Source: Hyphomonadaceae bacterium ML37
GTDB lineage: Bacteria; Pseudomonadota; Alphaproteobacteria; Caulobacterales; Maricaulaceae
Length of the DNA stretch: 64,000 nt
Reading direction: 5' to 3'
NCBI GenBank assembly: GCA_027627685.1
Contig: CP091241.1
Span: forward strand, 1,230,347 to 1,294,346
A program made the translations under genes and the position numbers. The notes under the pieces are model-generated. The model did not search any database, was not told the origin of the DNA, and saw only the letters and a program-made list of their open reading frames with translations. This document shows, in pieces, positions 1 through 7,353 of this stretch. Position 1 is the first letter of the stretch, and each line of letters opens with the position of its first letter.

Positions 1-1
1 G

Positions 2-166
2 GTGCGCTACCTGATCCTCGTTGGTGAGGTGCGGATCCTGAAGGCGCGCTCCGTCAAGGAATCGCGGGGCATCCTGTCCAAGTCCGTTCAGAAGCCTGTT
101 TCTCTGGAAGAGATGGACGAGGCCATTTCCGCTGGCGCGACGGATAGTGTGGATCCCGATCAGTGA
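2..166 (+). CDS. C-terminal fragment of an AbrB/MazE-like antitoxin (VapB type)
   Basis: The frame is open from the window edge and ends in TGA at 164-166, so only the last 54 residues are visible and the start is outside. The tail reads RGILSKSVQKPVSLEEMDEAI, which resembles the C-terminal toxin-wrapping arm of AbrB/SpoVT-fold antitoxins that pair with PIN toxins. The stop overlaps the start of the PIN gene by four bases (GTGA), the usual arrangement for a translationally coupled antitoxin-toxin pair. The DNA-binding N-terminal half cannot be checked here, so the exact antitoxin class is inferred. Confidence 0.65.
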   Translation: MRYLILVGEVRILKARSVKESRGILSKSVQKPVSLEEMDEAISAGATDSVDPDQ

Positions 167-561
167 TCGCGCTCGATACCAACGTTCTGGTGCGGTTTCT
201 GGTGCAGGACGACCCGTTGCAGGCGCAGATGGCCACCAAGGTGATCGACCAACTGACGGACGACGCACAGGGCTTTGTCAGCCGCGAGGTCTTGATAGAA
301 CTCGTTTGGGTGCTGGAGCGTGCCTATCGCCTTGGCCGCGCTGAAATCGCCTTTGCCCTCAGCGGGTTGCTCTCGGCAACCGAACTGAACATCGAAGGCT
401 CTGACGAGGTTGCTCCGGCGCTGGAACTCTACCGCAACAACGGGTTTGGCTTTGCCGACCTGATGATTGCCGCCGCGGCCCAACGCGCAGGTGCTGCCGA
501 AATGGTGACCTTCGATCGCAAGGTGGCAGGACTTCCCGGTGTTCGCCTGCTGGGTGACTGA
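163..561 (+). CDS. vapC: PIN-domain ribonuclease toxin, VapC family
   Basis: A 132-aa protein starting at GTG. It opens with the PIN signature IALDTNVLVRFLVQDD (acidic Asp5), has a second acidic site in VLIELVWVLE (Glu46) and the late acidic positions in FADLMIAAAA and TFDRKVAG. PIN toxins of this size are Mg-dependent endoribonucleases that cut tRNA or rRNA and are neutralised by the antitoxin encoded just upstream. All expected acidic residues are present, so it is probably functional. It lies on the left of the two tRNA-derived repeats and probably serves as a stabilising addiction module for the first integrated element; that role is inference. Confidence 0.85.
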   Translation: MIALDTNVLVRFLVQDDPLQAQMATKVIDQLTDDAQGFVSREVLIELVWVLERAYRLGRAEIAFALSGLLSATELNIEGSDEVAPALELYRNNGFGFADLMIAAAAQRAGAAEMVTFDRKVAGLPGVRLLGD

Positions 562-588
562 ACTCTATCACTGAAGGAGGAGAGAGAC

Positions 589-960
589 ATGGCGACCGCG
601 ACCAATGAGTTTCGGCCGGACTATGCTGTCCCGCCGGGGTGGGTCCTAGAGGAACGCCTAGATGTGCAAGGGCTCTCGCACGCTGAGTTCGCTCGACGGT
701 GCGGCCGTTCTCCCAAACTGATCAGTGAGATCATCGCGGGGAAGGCATCCCTTGAGCCGGAGACAGCTCTCCAGTTTGAGAAGGTGCTCGGCGTGGATGC
801 GAGCATCTGGCTTGGAATCGAGGCCGATTATCAACTCCACCGGGCGCGGGAGAGTGAAGCGGCAGACGCCGAGGGCGCCAGTGCATGGGTGAAGGGGTTT
901 CCGGTCAAAGAGCTAGCGAAACGCGGCGCTATTCGTCGGCCCAAACGACAGGGCTCGTAA
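589..960 (+). CDS. HigA-like XRE-family antitoxin/regulator, C-terminally truncated
   Basis: A strong Shine-Dalgarno (GAAGGAGGAGA) precedes ATG 589. Residues 10-85 match the HigA/addiction-antidote helix-turn-helix group: PGWVLEERLDVQGLSHAEFA, then GRSPKLISEIIAGKASLEPE and VLGVDASIWLGIEADYQLH. Relatives often continue into a longer C-terminal domain (in some, a zinc-protease-like IrrE domain) after a segment like FPVKELAKRGAI. Here the frame ends soon after that segment in RRPKRQGS, and the DNA beyond encodes the tail of a different antitoxin in another frame. No HigB toxin is adjacent. It may still bind DNA, but it looks like the N-terminal half of a once longer protein. Confidence 0.7.
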   Translation: MATATNEFRPDYAVPPGWVLEERLDVQGLSHAEFARRCGRSPKLISEIIAGKASLEPETALQFEKVLGVDASIWLGIEADYQLHRARESEAADAEGASAWVKGFPVKELAKRGAIRRPKRQGS

Positions 961-1052
961 GCCAGTGGGAGCGCGGCGAGAAGCGCCCGCGCGGGGCCTC
1001 GCTAAAGCTCCTGACCCTTGTCGCCAAGAAGGGGCTGCAGGCGGTGGCCTGA
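945..1052 (+). pseudogene. C-terminal remnant of an XRE-type antitoxin (HigA/RelB-associated)
   Basis: In the frame that overlaps the end of the preceding gene, the DNA encodes LVSQWERGEKRPRGASLKLL followed by TLVAKKGLQAVA and TGA at 1050-1052. This is the second half of the helix-turn-helix and the short tail typical of small XRE antitoxins encoded beside HigB/RelE toxins. There is no start codon and no N-terminal half, so the piece was joined to the preceding gene by a deletion or illegitimate recombination near 940-950. Confidence 0.6.
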
Positions 1053-1490
1053 AAGCGCTGCCCAGCCTTGGTGCACCATGGCTTCGAAGAAGACGTCGCC
1101 CGCCGAGAGCCTCGAAGCCTTGGGAGGACGCGCACATCGAGGCTCTCGATGTGCTCGGTCGCGGCGATGAAGCGCAGGGCGCCCGCTGGTCGTGCTTCGA
1201 GCGCGCGCTCAGCGCCGAGCATCTGCGCGCGTTTCGACGCCTTCGATACGCATGGAGCCTACCCCGCCCGGCTGAAGGCCGAGCACGGCCGAAAGAGCGG
1301 TTTCTGGAGCTTTATTTAATGAAGCCGAGCCAGGCGGCGAAACTCATCCTTCCCAATGCGATTATGACTGTCGATACGCACGAGCTTGACTTTTAGGTCG
1401 GTCATAAGAATACTTGACCTCTGAAAGAGCGTCCGCCCATGGAGAAAACATAAACATTTCGCACGCGGGCATTCGGATTCAGATGCTTAA
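1053..1490. other. Stretch with no assignable gene inside the first element
   Basis: An open frame runs through 965-1396 on the plus strand, but it has no ribosome binding site, starts inside the antitoxin remnant and its arginine-rich translation matches no family I recognise. A short ATG frame at 1078 (MASKKTSPAESLEALGG) breaks early. From about 1320 the DNA becomes visibly A+T-richer towards the attachment repeat. I read it as degraded coding sequence. Confidence 0.4.
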
Positions 1491-1584
1491 CTTGCTTCCA
1501 CGCCATCAAACGGCGGAATTCTGGAAGCACTGTGGAAGCAAGAGGGAAGGAGCTGGCGCGAAACGGCGCGAAGTGATGCGAAAT
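1491..1584. repeat. Inverted repeat and three 10-bp direct repeats close to the attachment site
   Basis: CTTGCTTCCAC (1491-1501) is repeated inverted as GTGGAAGCAAG (1532-1542), with a further TGGAAGCA copy at 1522-1529. Directly after come three 10-bp units in phase: ggcgcgaaac (1555-1564), ggcgcgaagt (1565-1574) and gatgcgaaat (1575-1584). Short repeated sites roughly 90-180 bp from the crossover segment are what integrase arm sites or excisionase sites look like. No comparable cluster was seen beside the second attachment repeat. Confidence 0.45.
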
Positions 1585-1671
1585 TTAAACTTAGAAAAAT
1601 CGGCGCTAAGAAGCGGAATATGCGGTCTATATCGAATAATAGAGAAAGTAATCGAGTTCCGCTCCGTACGG

Positions 1672-1718
1672 CTCATAACCTGAAGGTCGTAGGTTCAAAT
1701 CCTACCCCCGCACCCAAA
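1672..1718 (+). repeat. Attachment-site direct repeat: 3' half of tRNA-fMet, copy 1
   Basis: This 47-bp segment contains CTCATAACCTGAAGG (CAT anticodon loop and 3' stem), the T-arm GGTTCAAATCC and the acceptor end CCCCCGCACCCA, as in initiator tRNA genes of alphaproteobacteria. The 5' half of a tRNA (acceptor strand and D-arm) is absent upstream, so it is not a gene. The identical sequence recurs at 6882-6928 and brackets an integrase-bearing segment. Confidence 0.85.
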
Positions 1719-1968
1719 TCTTTCGTTGAAATATCAAATACTTAGGCCGGAACGGGGCGCGAACAGCGGGCCCCGCTCGTGTTGCAAAGTCTTACCAAAC
1801 CATCCCCAAAGATTCCAAAGGCTTACGATCATTCCCAATTCTTCCGTGCGACACGGATGCGACACGGGACGGCGCCGATGTTCGCGGAGCGTTCGCGGCT
1901 GATGGCGCTTGCCCGCGTGGTGCCACTACGATTGGATAGGGGCAAGTCCTGAAAGGTCCGAATTGCCC

Positions 1969-3033
1969 ATGCCGATCTACGAGTTTGCCAGCGAGGAAAT
2001 CCGTCCCCTCACCAAGACCACTTTCGGGCACGTCCAGTTGAAGGAGCGTCGCGATCTGCAGCGCTTGCTGCGGGCGAACATCGCCGTGGTCGCGCCTGAC
2101 ACGCTTGTGATCGCGGAGGAGTTCGGGGACTGGGACGAGTCGCGCAGGCGCATCGATCTCCTCGGGATTGACCGCAATGCGAACCTCGTGGTGATCGAGC
2201 TGAAGCGGACCGAGGATGGCGGCCATATGGAGCTGCAGGCAATCCGCTACGCGTCGATGGTCTCCACGATGACCTTCGACCAGGCCGCCGAGGTGTTCGC
2301 TCGCTATCTCATGCAGATCGGCAAAGCTGACACGGATGCGCGTTCCGAACTGCTCGACTTCCTCGGGTGGGACGAGCCCGACGAGGATGCCTTCGCGCAG
2401 GACGTCAGTATCGTCCTGGCGTCGGCCGAGTTCAGCCGCGAACTGACGACATCCGTTCTCTGGTTGATCGAGCGCGGCATCGACATCCGCTGCGTGCGCC
2501 TCCAGCCCTATGACCTTGATGGTCGTGTCCTTGTTGATGTTCAGCAGATCATCCCGCTTCCAGAGGTCGCAGAGTACCAAGTCCGCGTCACCGAGAAGAA
2601 GCGCAAGGAGCGTGAGGCGCGGACGGACACGCGAGACTGGACCAGCTATGACGTCACCCTCGGCGGGCGCCAACTGACGGGGCTGCGTAAGCGACACGCG
2701 ATATATCAGGTGTTCCGCCACCTCGTGGAGAGCGGCATCGCACCGGAGGAGGTCGCCAAGCATTGCGGCCCACGGTCCAATCGGGCCCTCGTGTCCGTGG
2801 AGGGCGAGGTGGTGGCTGAGGACTTCCATTGCTTGGCGAAGGAGGCCCGAGCAAGGGAAGGACGGAATTTCGATCCGGGCCGCTACTTCTCCGGTGATGA
2901 CGAACTCCTACAGTTCGAAGGACGCACCTACGCCTTTGTGAACCAGTGGGGTGGCAGAGCGTTTGACGAGGCCATGGTCAATTTGCGTGACGCGTTTCCT
3001 GACAAGGACATCACATTCGCACCCTCGAAATAG
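1969..3033 (+). CDS. PD-(D/E)XK nuclease-like protein of unknown role
   Basis: A 354-aa protein; ATG 1969 is preferred over an upstream in-frame start because GAAAGG lies upstream and the protein proper begins MPIYEFASEEI. Residues 59-80 carry a restriction-endonuclease-fold core: RRRIDLLGID then LVVIELKR, giving Asp63 and the Glu77-x-Lys79 pair. The layout resembles NucS/DUF91-like predicted nucleases. The C-terminal half (residues 205-354) is a separate region, with TRDWTSYDVTLGG and GRTYAFVNQWGG, that I cannot assign. It is the first gene inside element 2 and could be a cargo defence or DNA-processing gene; the fold assignment is inference from the motif. Confidence 0.6.
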   Translation: MPIYEFASEEIRPLTKTTFGHVQLKERRDLQRLLRANIAVVAPDTLVIAEEFGDWDESRRRIDLLGIDRNANLVVIELKRTEDGGHMELQAIRYASMVSTMTFDQAAEVFARYLMQIGKADTDARSELLDFLGWDEPDEDAFAQDVSIVLASAEFSRELTTSVLWLIERGIDIRCVRLQPYDLDGRVLVDVQQIIPLPEVAEYQVRVTEKKRKEREARTDTRDWTSYDVTLGGRQLTGLRKRHAIYQVFRHLVESGIAPEEVAKHCGPRSNRALVSVEGEVVAEDFHCLAKEARAREGRNFDPGRYFSGDDELLQFEGRTYAFVNQWGGRAFDEAMVNLRDAFPDKDITFAPSK

Positions 3034-3103
3034 CGGTCGCTCCCAACTTGCTATCGAAGCCGACAGGAGCCTGATGGATCAGGACACTCTGTCGGAGCCC
3101 ATC

Positions 3104-3319
3104 ATGCCCAAGACCAACGACTCCGCGCTCGCCGCGTTCATATCAGCCAAGACCGAGATCGACGCGATGCTCGAACGCCTCGCCGCGTTCAGCGCCGACC
3201 ACTTCGAGTGCAGCCCCGAGGATGTGAACTGGGGCGATGTCGGGACGCTGGAGCACTACCGCGCCCGCCTTCGCGAAATCACCGACATGGCGTTCCGCGA
3301 GGGCGAGTGCGCCAACTGA
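3104..3319 (+). CDS. Small conserved phage-associated protein
   Basis: A 71-aa acidic protein with no membrane segment, rich in helix-forming residues (ALAAFISAKTEIDAMLERL) and ending LREITDMAFREGECAN. ATG 3104 is chosen over the in-frame ATG 3074 because GGAG sits six bases upstream of it. I recall similar 70-80-aa proteins next to phage-derived regions in Rhodobacterales-like genomes, but no function is known to me. It points towards the phage head genes on the other strand, with only three bases between its stop and the stop of the next gene. Confidence 0.55.
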   Translation: MPKTNDSALAAFISAKTEIDAMLERLAAFSADHFECSPEDVNWGDVGTLEHYRARLREITDMAFREGECAN

Positions 3320-3322
3320 TCC

Positions 3323-3835
3323 TTACGCCGCCGCCGTCGCCACGCCGTCCAGCCGCACCGTGACACTGGTGACCCCGTTTCCGGCGGCCTCGGTGGCGAT
3401 GCCGATCGGGAAGCGTCCAGCGCCGGGGGTGTTAACCTGCTTCGCAGTATTGTCCCACGCCACGCGCGCGCCGACCGCCAGCACAGCCGCTGTCGCCTTC
3501 GGCAGCTTGTAGACGCCGGTGGTGGCCAGTTCGAGGGGGTCGCCCTCGGCGGCAGAGTAGGCGGCGATTCCAAAGATGTTGCTGGCGCCTTCGAGGCGCG
3601 AGAGATCCACGGCCTCGGGCGCGAGGCTCAGCCGTTCGGTATACTGGCCAGCCATGTCGCGGCGGCGCACGGGCGCGCCGGTGGACCAGACCACCTCGAC
3701 GGTGCGGGCCTTCGGATCGGCAGTTGCGGGCGCCAGTGTGGCGCGACGGGTCAGAAAACTCTTTTCGTCCGCAAGACTTTTTCTGGCCTGCCGCGGTGGC
3801 ATGGCGTCCAAGGGCAGGATCGCGGTATCACCCAT
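3323..3835 (-). pseudogene. Deletion chimera: prohead protease N-terminus joined to a DUF2190-like C-terminus
   Basis: The 170-aa frame starts at ATG 3835 and overlaps the portal gene's end by eight bases. Residues 1-80 (ARKSLADEKSFLTRRATLAP, then VVWSTGAPVRRRDMAGQYTE and RLSLAPEAVDLSRLEGAS) match the start of phage prohead proteases that follow portal genes. From about residue 81 the sequence switches to FGIAAYSAAEGDPLELATTG, VGARVAWDNTAKQVNTPGAG and VTSVTVRLDGV, which resemble the end of a DUF2190/capsid-decoration protein. The catalytic part of the protease, the major capsid gene and the start of the DUF2190 gene are missing. The reading frame stays open, so a hybrid protein could be made, but it would not be a working protease. 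Confidence 0.7.
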
Positions 3836-5240
3836 CGTCGGCCTCCTTCTGTTGCGGCGGCGCCGTCTGGCCGAAGGCGAGCCCCAGCCCCTCGGCGCGG
3901 CCCTTGTCGGCAGCAATCTCGGCATCGACCTGCTCGGCGTCGTAGCCGCGCTCGGAGATTGCCTGGGACCGGCTCTTGAGCCCCGCGTTGATCGCAAGGA
4001 TCTCGGCCTCGACGTCTTTCTTGGGATCGACGTAATCGAACTTGGGTGGGAGCCATTCGCAGGCCAGATAAGCGGCCGGATCGCGGTCGAAATCGCGTGC
4101 GGGCAGCTCGCCAGTCAGCACCGCCAACCGCACGAACCGCTCCCAGACCGGGCGGCAGAACAGATGCACCACCACATTGTGCTGCAGCTGCTCGACGCGG
4201 CGCCGGAATTCGATCAGCCCGGCCCGGATCGAGGAATAGGTGACGCCTTCCAGGTCCCCTGAGACCAGCTCGTAAGGGAGCCCAAGCCCCGCCGCGACGG
4301 CGCGCAGGTGGTTCTTCACGAAGGGCGCGTAGGCGGCGTGCTCGGTGGGGTTGGAAAACCGGATGTCGGTGCCGGGCGGCAGCGGGATCAGGCTGCCAGG
4401 TTCCATTCCAACGGTCAGCGCGCCGCCGGAGTTGGCACCCGAGAGCCCGCCCGCCGTGCCGTCTGGATCGGTGATGAAACCGGTGAACAGCGCCGCGACC
4501 TTGGCCTTGACCAGCGCGGCATCCTCGAACTGGTCGAGCTCGTGCAGCCGCAGCAGCACCGGCGCGAGCCAGGTGATCCCGCGCAGCTGGCCCGCCGCGA
4601 GCGGCTTGAACAGGTGCAGGCAATCGGCGGCGGGGACGCGGAGCGGGTCCATGCGGAGAGACCCCAGCGGATCGCCCGGGCGGGAGGACAAGACCCAGGT
4701 GGCGACCCTGCGACTGGCAGAGTCGAACTCAATGCCTGCGCGGATCCGCGCCCCGCCGCCGATCTCGCGATGCAGGTCCATGGGAACCTGCTCGCGATCC
4801 AGAAGCTCGATGTGGAGCGGAAGGGCATCGGCCTCGCTTGCGACGCGCAGGCGAGCGAAGCTCTCGCCGCTCTCGACCATCGCGCGCACGGCCATGGCCT
4901 GCAGCCCGTAGAAATCGGCCAGCCCGTCCGGGGCGGCATGGTCCGTCCAGCGCAGCCATAGCGCCTGCAGGTGCTCGCGCACCGCGCGGTCGGGATGGGT
5001 GGACTGCGGCTTGATCCCGGCGCCGACGACATTGCCGACCAGGCTGTCCACCGCCGCAGTGACCCACGGATTGTTCCGGGCATACCACCCGGCCCGCCGT
5101 GCCGCCGTGGTCGCGCCCGCCAGGATCGCGGTGTTCAGCCCATTGACCGTCCGCGCCCCATCCCAACGCCGCCCACCGCCCGCAGCGTCGAAGCCGCGAG
5201 CGCGCGCAAGGCCGAGAAGGCGATGGAGAAAGGTCCGCAT
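3828..5240 (-). CDS. Phage portal protein, lambda family
   Basis: A 470-aa protein of nearly normal length for lambda-GpB-type portals, which form the dodecameric DNA-entry ring of the capsid. Recognisable blocks are NTAILAGATTAARRAGWYAR and NNPWVTAAVDSLVGNVVGAG near the start, then HIELLDREQVPMD, GITWLAPVLLRLHELDQFED, and GLGLPYELVSGDLEGVTYSS with the RAGLIEFRRRVE stretch. The terminase gene that normally lies upstream is absent: the integrase reading frame begins there instead. The next head gene is a deletion hybrid. It is therefore an intact-looking gene in a prophage remnant that cannot make a capsid. Confidence 0.9.
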   Translation of the reverse strand: MRTFLHRLLGLARARGFDAAGGGRRWDGARTVNGLNTAILAGATTAARRAGWYARNNPWVTAAVDSLVGNVVGAGIKPQSTHPDRAVREHLQALWLRWTDHAAPDGLADFYGLQAMAVRAMVESGESFARLRVASEADALPLHIELLDREQVPMDLHREIGGGARIRAGIEFDSASRRVATWVLSSRPGDPLGSLRMDPLRVPAADCLHLFKPLAAGQLRGITWLAPVLLRLHELDQFEDAALVKAKVAALFTGFITDPDGTAGGLSGANSGGALTVGMEPGSLIPLPPGTDIRFSNPTEHAAYAPFVKNHLRAVAAGLGLPYELVSGDLEGVTYSSIRAGLIEFRRRVEQLQHNVVVHLFCRPVWERFVRLAVLTGELPARDFDRDPAAYLACEWLPPKFDYVDPKKDVEAEILAINAGLKSRSQAISERGYDAEQVDAEIAADKGRAEGLGLAFGQTAPPQQKEADDG

Positions 5241-5307
5241 GGGCGGCAGAATCGCCCGAAACGAGCCCTCAAGCTATTGGGAATATTTGGGAAACGGAGA
5301 CAGATCG

Positions 5308-6126
5308 ATGGTCCGCCTCTCTGGAAACGTCAGCGACCCTAAGCTGATCGTCCAGTTGACGCGGCGCCATGTGAATGAGTTCCGGGACAGGCTGCTCGTG
5401 AACGGTCGATCTGAGCATCTGACCCGCCGCGCGCTCTCGACCCTGAAGCTGCTGCTCGACCATGCCATCGATAACGGCCAGCTGTTCGCCAATGCTGCTC
5501 AAGGAGTGCGGGTGATCAAGTCCAGCCGGATCGAGCACAAGGCGCCGGTGCCTTCGAAGGAGACGATCCGCGCGCTGATCGAGGCGGCCGATGAGGAATT
5601 CAAACCGCTGCTGATCGTTTCGGCCCTGACCGGGCTGCGCGCCTCCGAGCTGCGTGGTCTGCGCTGGCAGGACGTGGATTTTGAAAAGGGCTTTATCTAT
5701 GTCCGCCAACGCGCCGACGCCTACAATAAGATGGGCGAGCCCAAATCGCGTGCTGGGTATCGCGACATCCCGGCCGGGCCGATGGTGCTGAATGTTCTAC
5801 GCCATTGGAAATTGCGCTGCCCAAAGAGCCAGCTCTGCCTCGTGTTCCCCGCACCACGCGGCGGTGTCCTCCAGCACACCAATACGCAATCCCGGTTCCG
5901 TAAGCTGCAGGAGCAGGTCGGTGTGAAGTTGCGTTGGCACGACTTGCGCCATTTCGCCGTGTCGCTCTGGATCGAGCAGGGCTTCTCGATCAAGGAGATC
6001 ATGACCTTCGCCGGTCACGCCTCTGTGCAAATGACCATGGAGCGGTACGGGCACCTGTTCCCGTCGCCCGAGCACCAGAAGGCCATGGCTATGGTCGAGG
6101 CCAAGCTGCTGGGCTATAATTTCTAA
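5308..6126 (+). CDS. int: Tyrosine recombinase/integrase lacking the N-terminal arm domain
   Basis: The open frame extends upstream to 4999, but that part overlaps the portal gene on the other strand and has no integrase similarity. ATG 5308, with CGGAGA upstream, gives 272 aa. Residues 12-70 are the core-binding domain (QLTRRHVNEFRDRLL, LTRRALSTLKLLLDHAIDNG). The catalytic domain is complete by motif: Arg111 (LTGLRASELRGLRW), His211 and Arg214 (WHDLRHFAV), His237 (FAGHAS) and Tyr247 (MERYGHLF). Related phage integrases carry about 80-100 more N-terminal residues for arm-site binding, missing here where the phage DNA is joined. It probably drove insertion at the tRNA-derived repeats; present activity is uncertain. 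Confidence 0.85.
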   Translation: MVRLSGNVSDPKLIVQLTRRHVNEFRDRLLVNGRSEHLTRRALSTLKLLLDHAIDNGQLFANAAQGVRVIKSSRIEHKAPVPSKETIRALIEAADEEFKPLLIVSALTGLRASELRGLRWQDVDFEKGFIYVRQRADAYNKMGEPKSRAGYRDIPAGPMVLNVLRHWKLRCPKSQLCLVFPAPRGGVLQHTNTQSRFRKLQEQVGVKLRWHDLRHFAVSLWIEQGFSIKEIMTFAGHASVQMTMERYGHLFPSPEHQKAMAMVEAKLLGYNF

Positions 6127-6141
6127 ATTTATATAGTAATA

Positions 6142-6675
6142 TCAATATTGCGATTTAACATTAGCAACGCAGAAACGAAATAGACTCTGGATTTTTGAAA
6201 AATTCTCATTTGTTGGTTGTTCGAACCATATTTTAATCACGCTGCCGATTGCATTGATCGTATTGCTATCGTTAAGCACCATTTCATTGAATTTATCGAT
6301 AATCTCGGCGAGTTCGTCGCGATTTTCAATCCCAAACGTATTCAGAATTGCAACTGCCGAGACGCTTTCGAACTGCGCGCCGATCTTTTGAGAAATGTAG
6401 TCACTCGCGACCATCGAAAAAATACGTTGCACAAAGGCCTCGTCGTCATTGCATTTAGACAACGAAATTCCGCAAGACCAGCTAAGTATCTTTATAAACT
6501 CAGATGATGCTTGGACGGAAAAGTCTATGCTCGAATCAAGCGGCAGAATCTCTGCATTTAGGCTATCGAGGGCGCGGTTAATTGAATCGCGAGCCTGACC
6601 TTCCGCAGCAGCGCTCATCAATGACGCAAAAAACTCTCGCTCTTGCGCTTGTCTACCTTTTAACCATCCGAACAT
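6142..6675 (-). CDS. Orphan protein of unknown function, A+T-rich cargo gene
   Basis: A 177-aa protein starting at ATG 6675 with a clear GGAGG seven bases upstream; the longer in-frame start at 6807 is less likely. It begins MFGWLKGRQAQEREFF and is predicted mostly helical and soluble, with no recognisable catalytic motif (for example EFIKILSWSCGISLSKCNDD, LNTFGIENRDELAEIIDKF). Its codons use many A/T third positions, unlike every neighbour, and intergenic DNA around it is equally A+T-rich. It converges on the integrase (stops 15 bp apart) and sits beside the right attachment repeat, the usual place for recently acquired cargo. Confidence 0.65.
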   Translation of the reverse strand: MFGWLKGRQAQEREFFASLMSAAAEGQARDSINRALDSLNAEILPLDSSIDFSVQASSEFIKILSWSCGISLSKCNDDEAFVQRIFSMVASDYISQKIGAQFESVSAVAILNTFGIENRDELAEIIDKFNEMVLNDSNTINAIGSVIKIWFEQPTNENFSKIQSLFRFCVANVKSQY

Positions 6676-6881
6676 AGTGGACCTCCTCGATAACCGCACA
6701 ATCATAGTAGCAAGCGGATAAGCGGTCACGTTTTTTCGGGGCAGGCCTTGCTGACGATGCTTCGAATAGGTAGTCGCCCAAATTGTAACGTCTGCTCCGT
6801 GCGACACGACGCCGACATTGCGCTCCTAAAAAGCAAATAACTAACTGAAATAACATAGCTATTGCGAGTTCGCGGGTAGCC

Positions 6882-6928
6882 CTCATAACCTGAAGGTCGT
6901 AGGTTCAAATCCTACCCCCGCACCCAAA
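6882..6928 (+). repeat. Attachment-site direct repeat: 3' half of tRNA-fMet, copy 2
   Basis: Identical over 47 bp to 1672-1718, from CTCATAACCTG to CGCACCCAAA. The DNA to its left is the A+T-rich flank of the orphan gene and contains no tRNA 5' half, so this is the distal attachment site of the element. G+C-rich chromosomal sequence starts immediately after it. Confidence 0.85.
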
Positions 6929-7353
6929 CTTTTCATGATTACATGAGTTTAAGAGGCTGCGTCTGACGGTGGCGCTTGCTTGCCGCAATTTGGAACCCTG
7001 GGGACGCAAGATCAGCTGACGGCTTTGATATGGCCTGGCAAATCGGCGCCGATGCGTGTCAAGGCGGGGTGGATTTCCAGCGCCGGTTCGCGCCGCCGGG
7101 GGCGGGCCCTGCCCGCCGCCTCGGCGCGGCTTGCCGGGTTCAGGCTTTCGTGTTCGATCCGGCTCTGTTAGCCCTCGACAGCCGCAGCCTGGCGGTGTGG
7201 GCGCGGGAGAAGAGCCATGACCATCCACTGCGAGACCCGGGCGTGCATCGCCTTCATCACGATTGACCGGCCGGCGCGGCGCACTGCGATGGCCGCCGCC
7301 CCAGGGTTCGCCGGCGGGCGTGGCCGGGGCCGGCGTTTCAGCCTGCCAGCAGC
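6929..7353. other. Intergenic stretch at the island-chromosome boundary
   Basis: About 425 bp with no frame that has both a ribosome binding site and a recognisable product. Frames open on both strands (for example 6976-7266 plus, 6905-7228 minus) are arginine/proline-rich and look like chance G+C-rich frames. No hairpin with a T-run was found. Confidence 0.5.

Noticed and set aside
1672-1718. Possible tRNA gene at the fMet-like repeat
   Set aside because: The D-arm and 5' acceptor strand are missing at both copies, so neither is a tRNA gene.
4999-5307. N-terminal extension of the integrase reading frame
   Set aside because: This part is antisense to the start of the portal gene and resembles no integrase arm domain; ATG 5308 has a better RBS.
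6929-7353. Possible riboswitch upstream of the flavoprotein gene
   Set aside because: No cobalamin, FMN or TPP core element could be found, and pairings were no better than expected in G+C-rich DNA.
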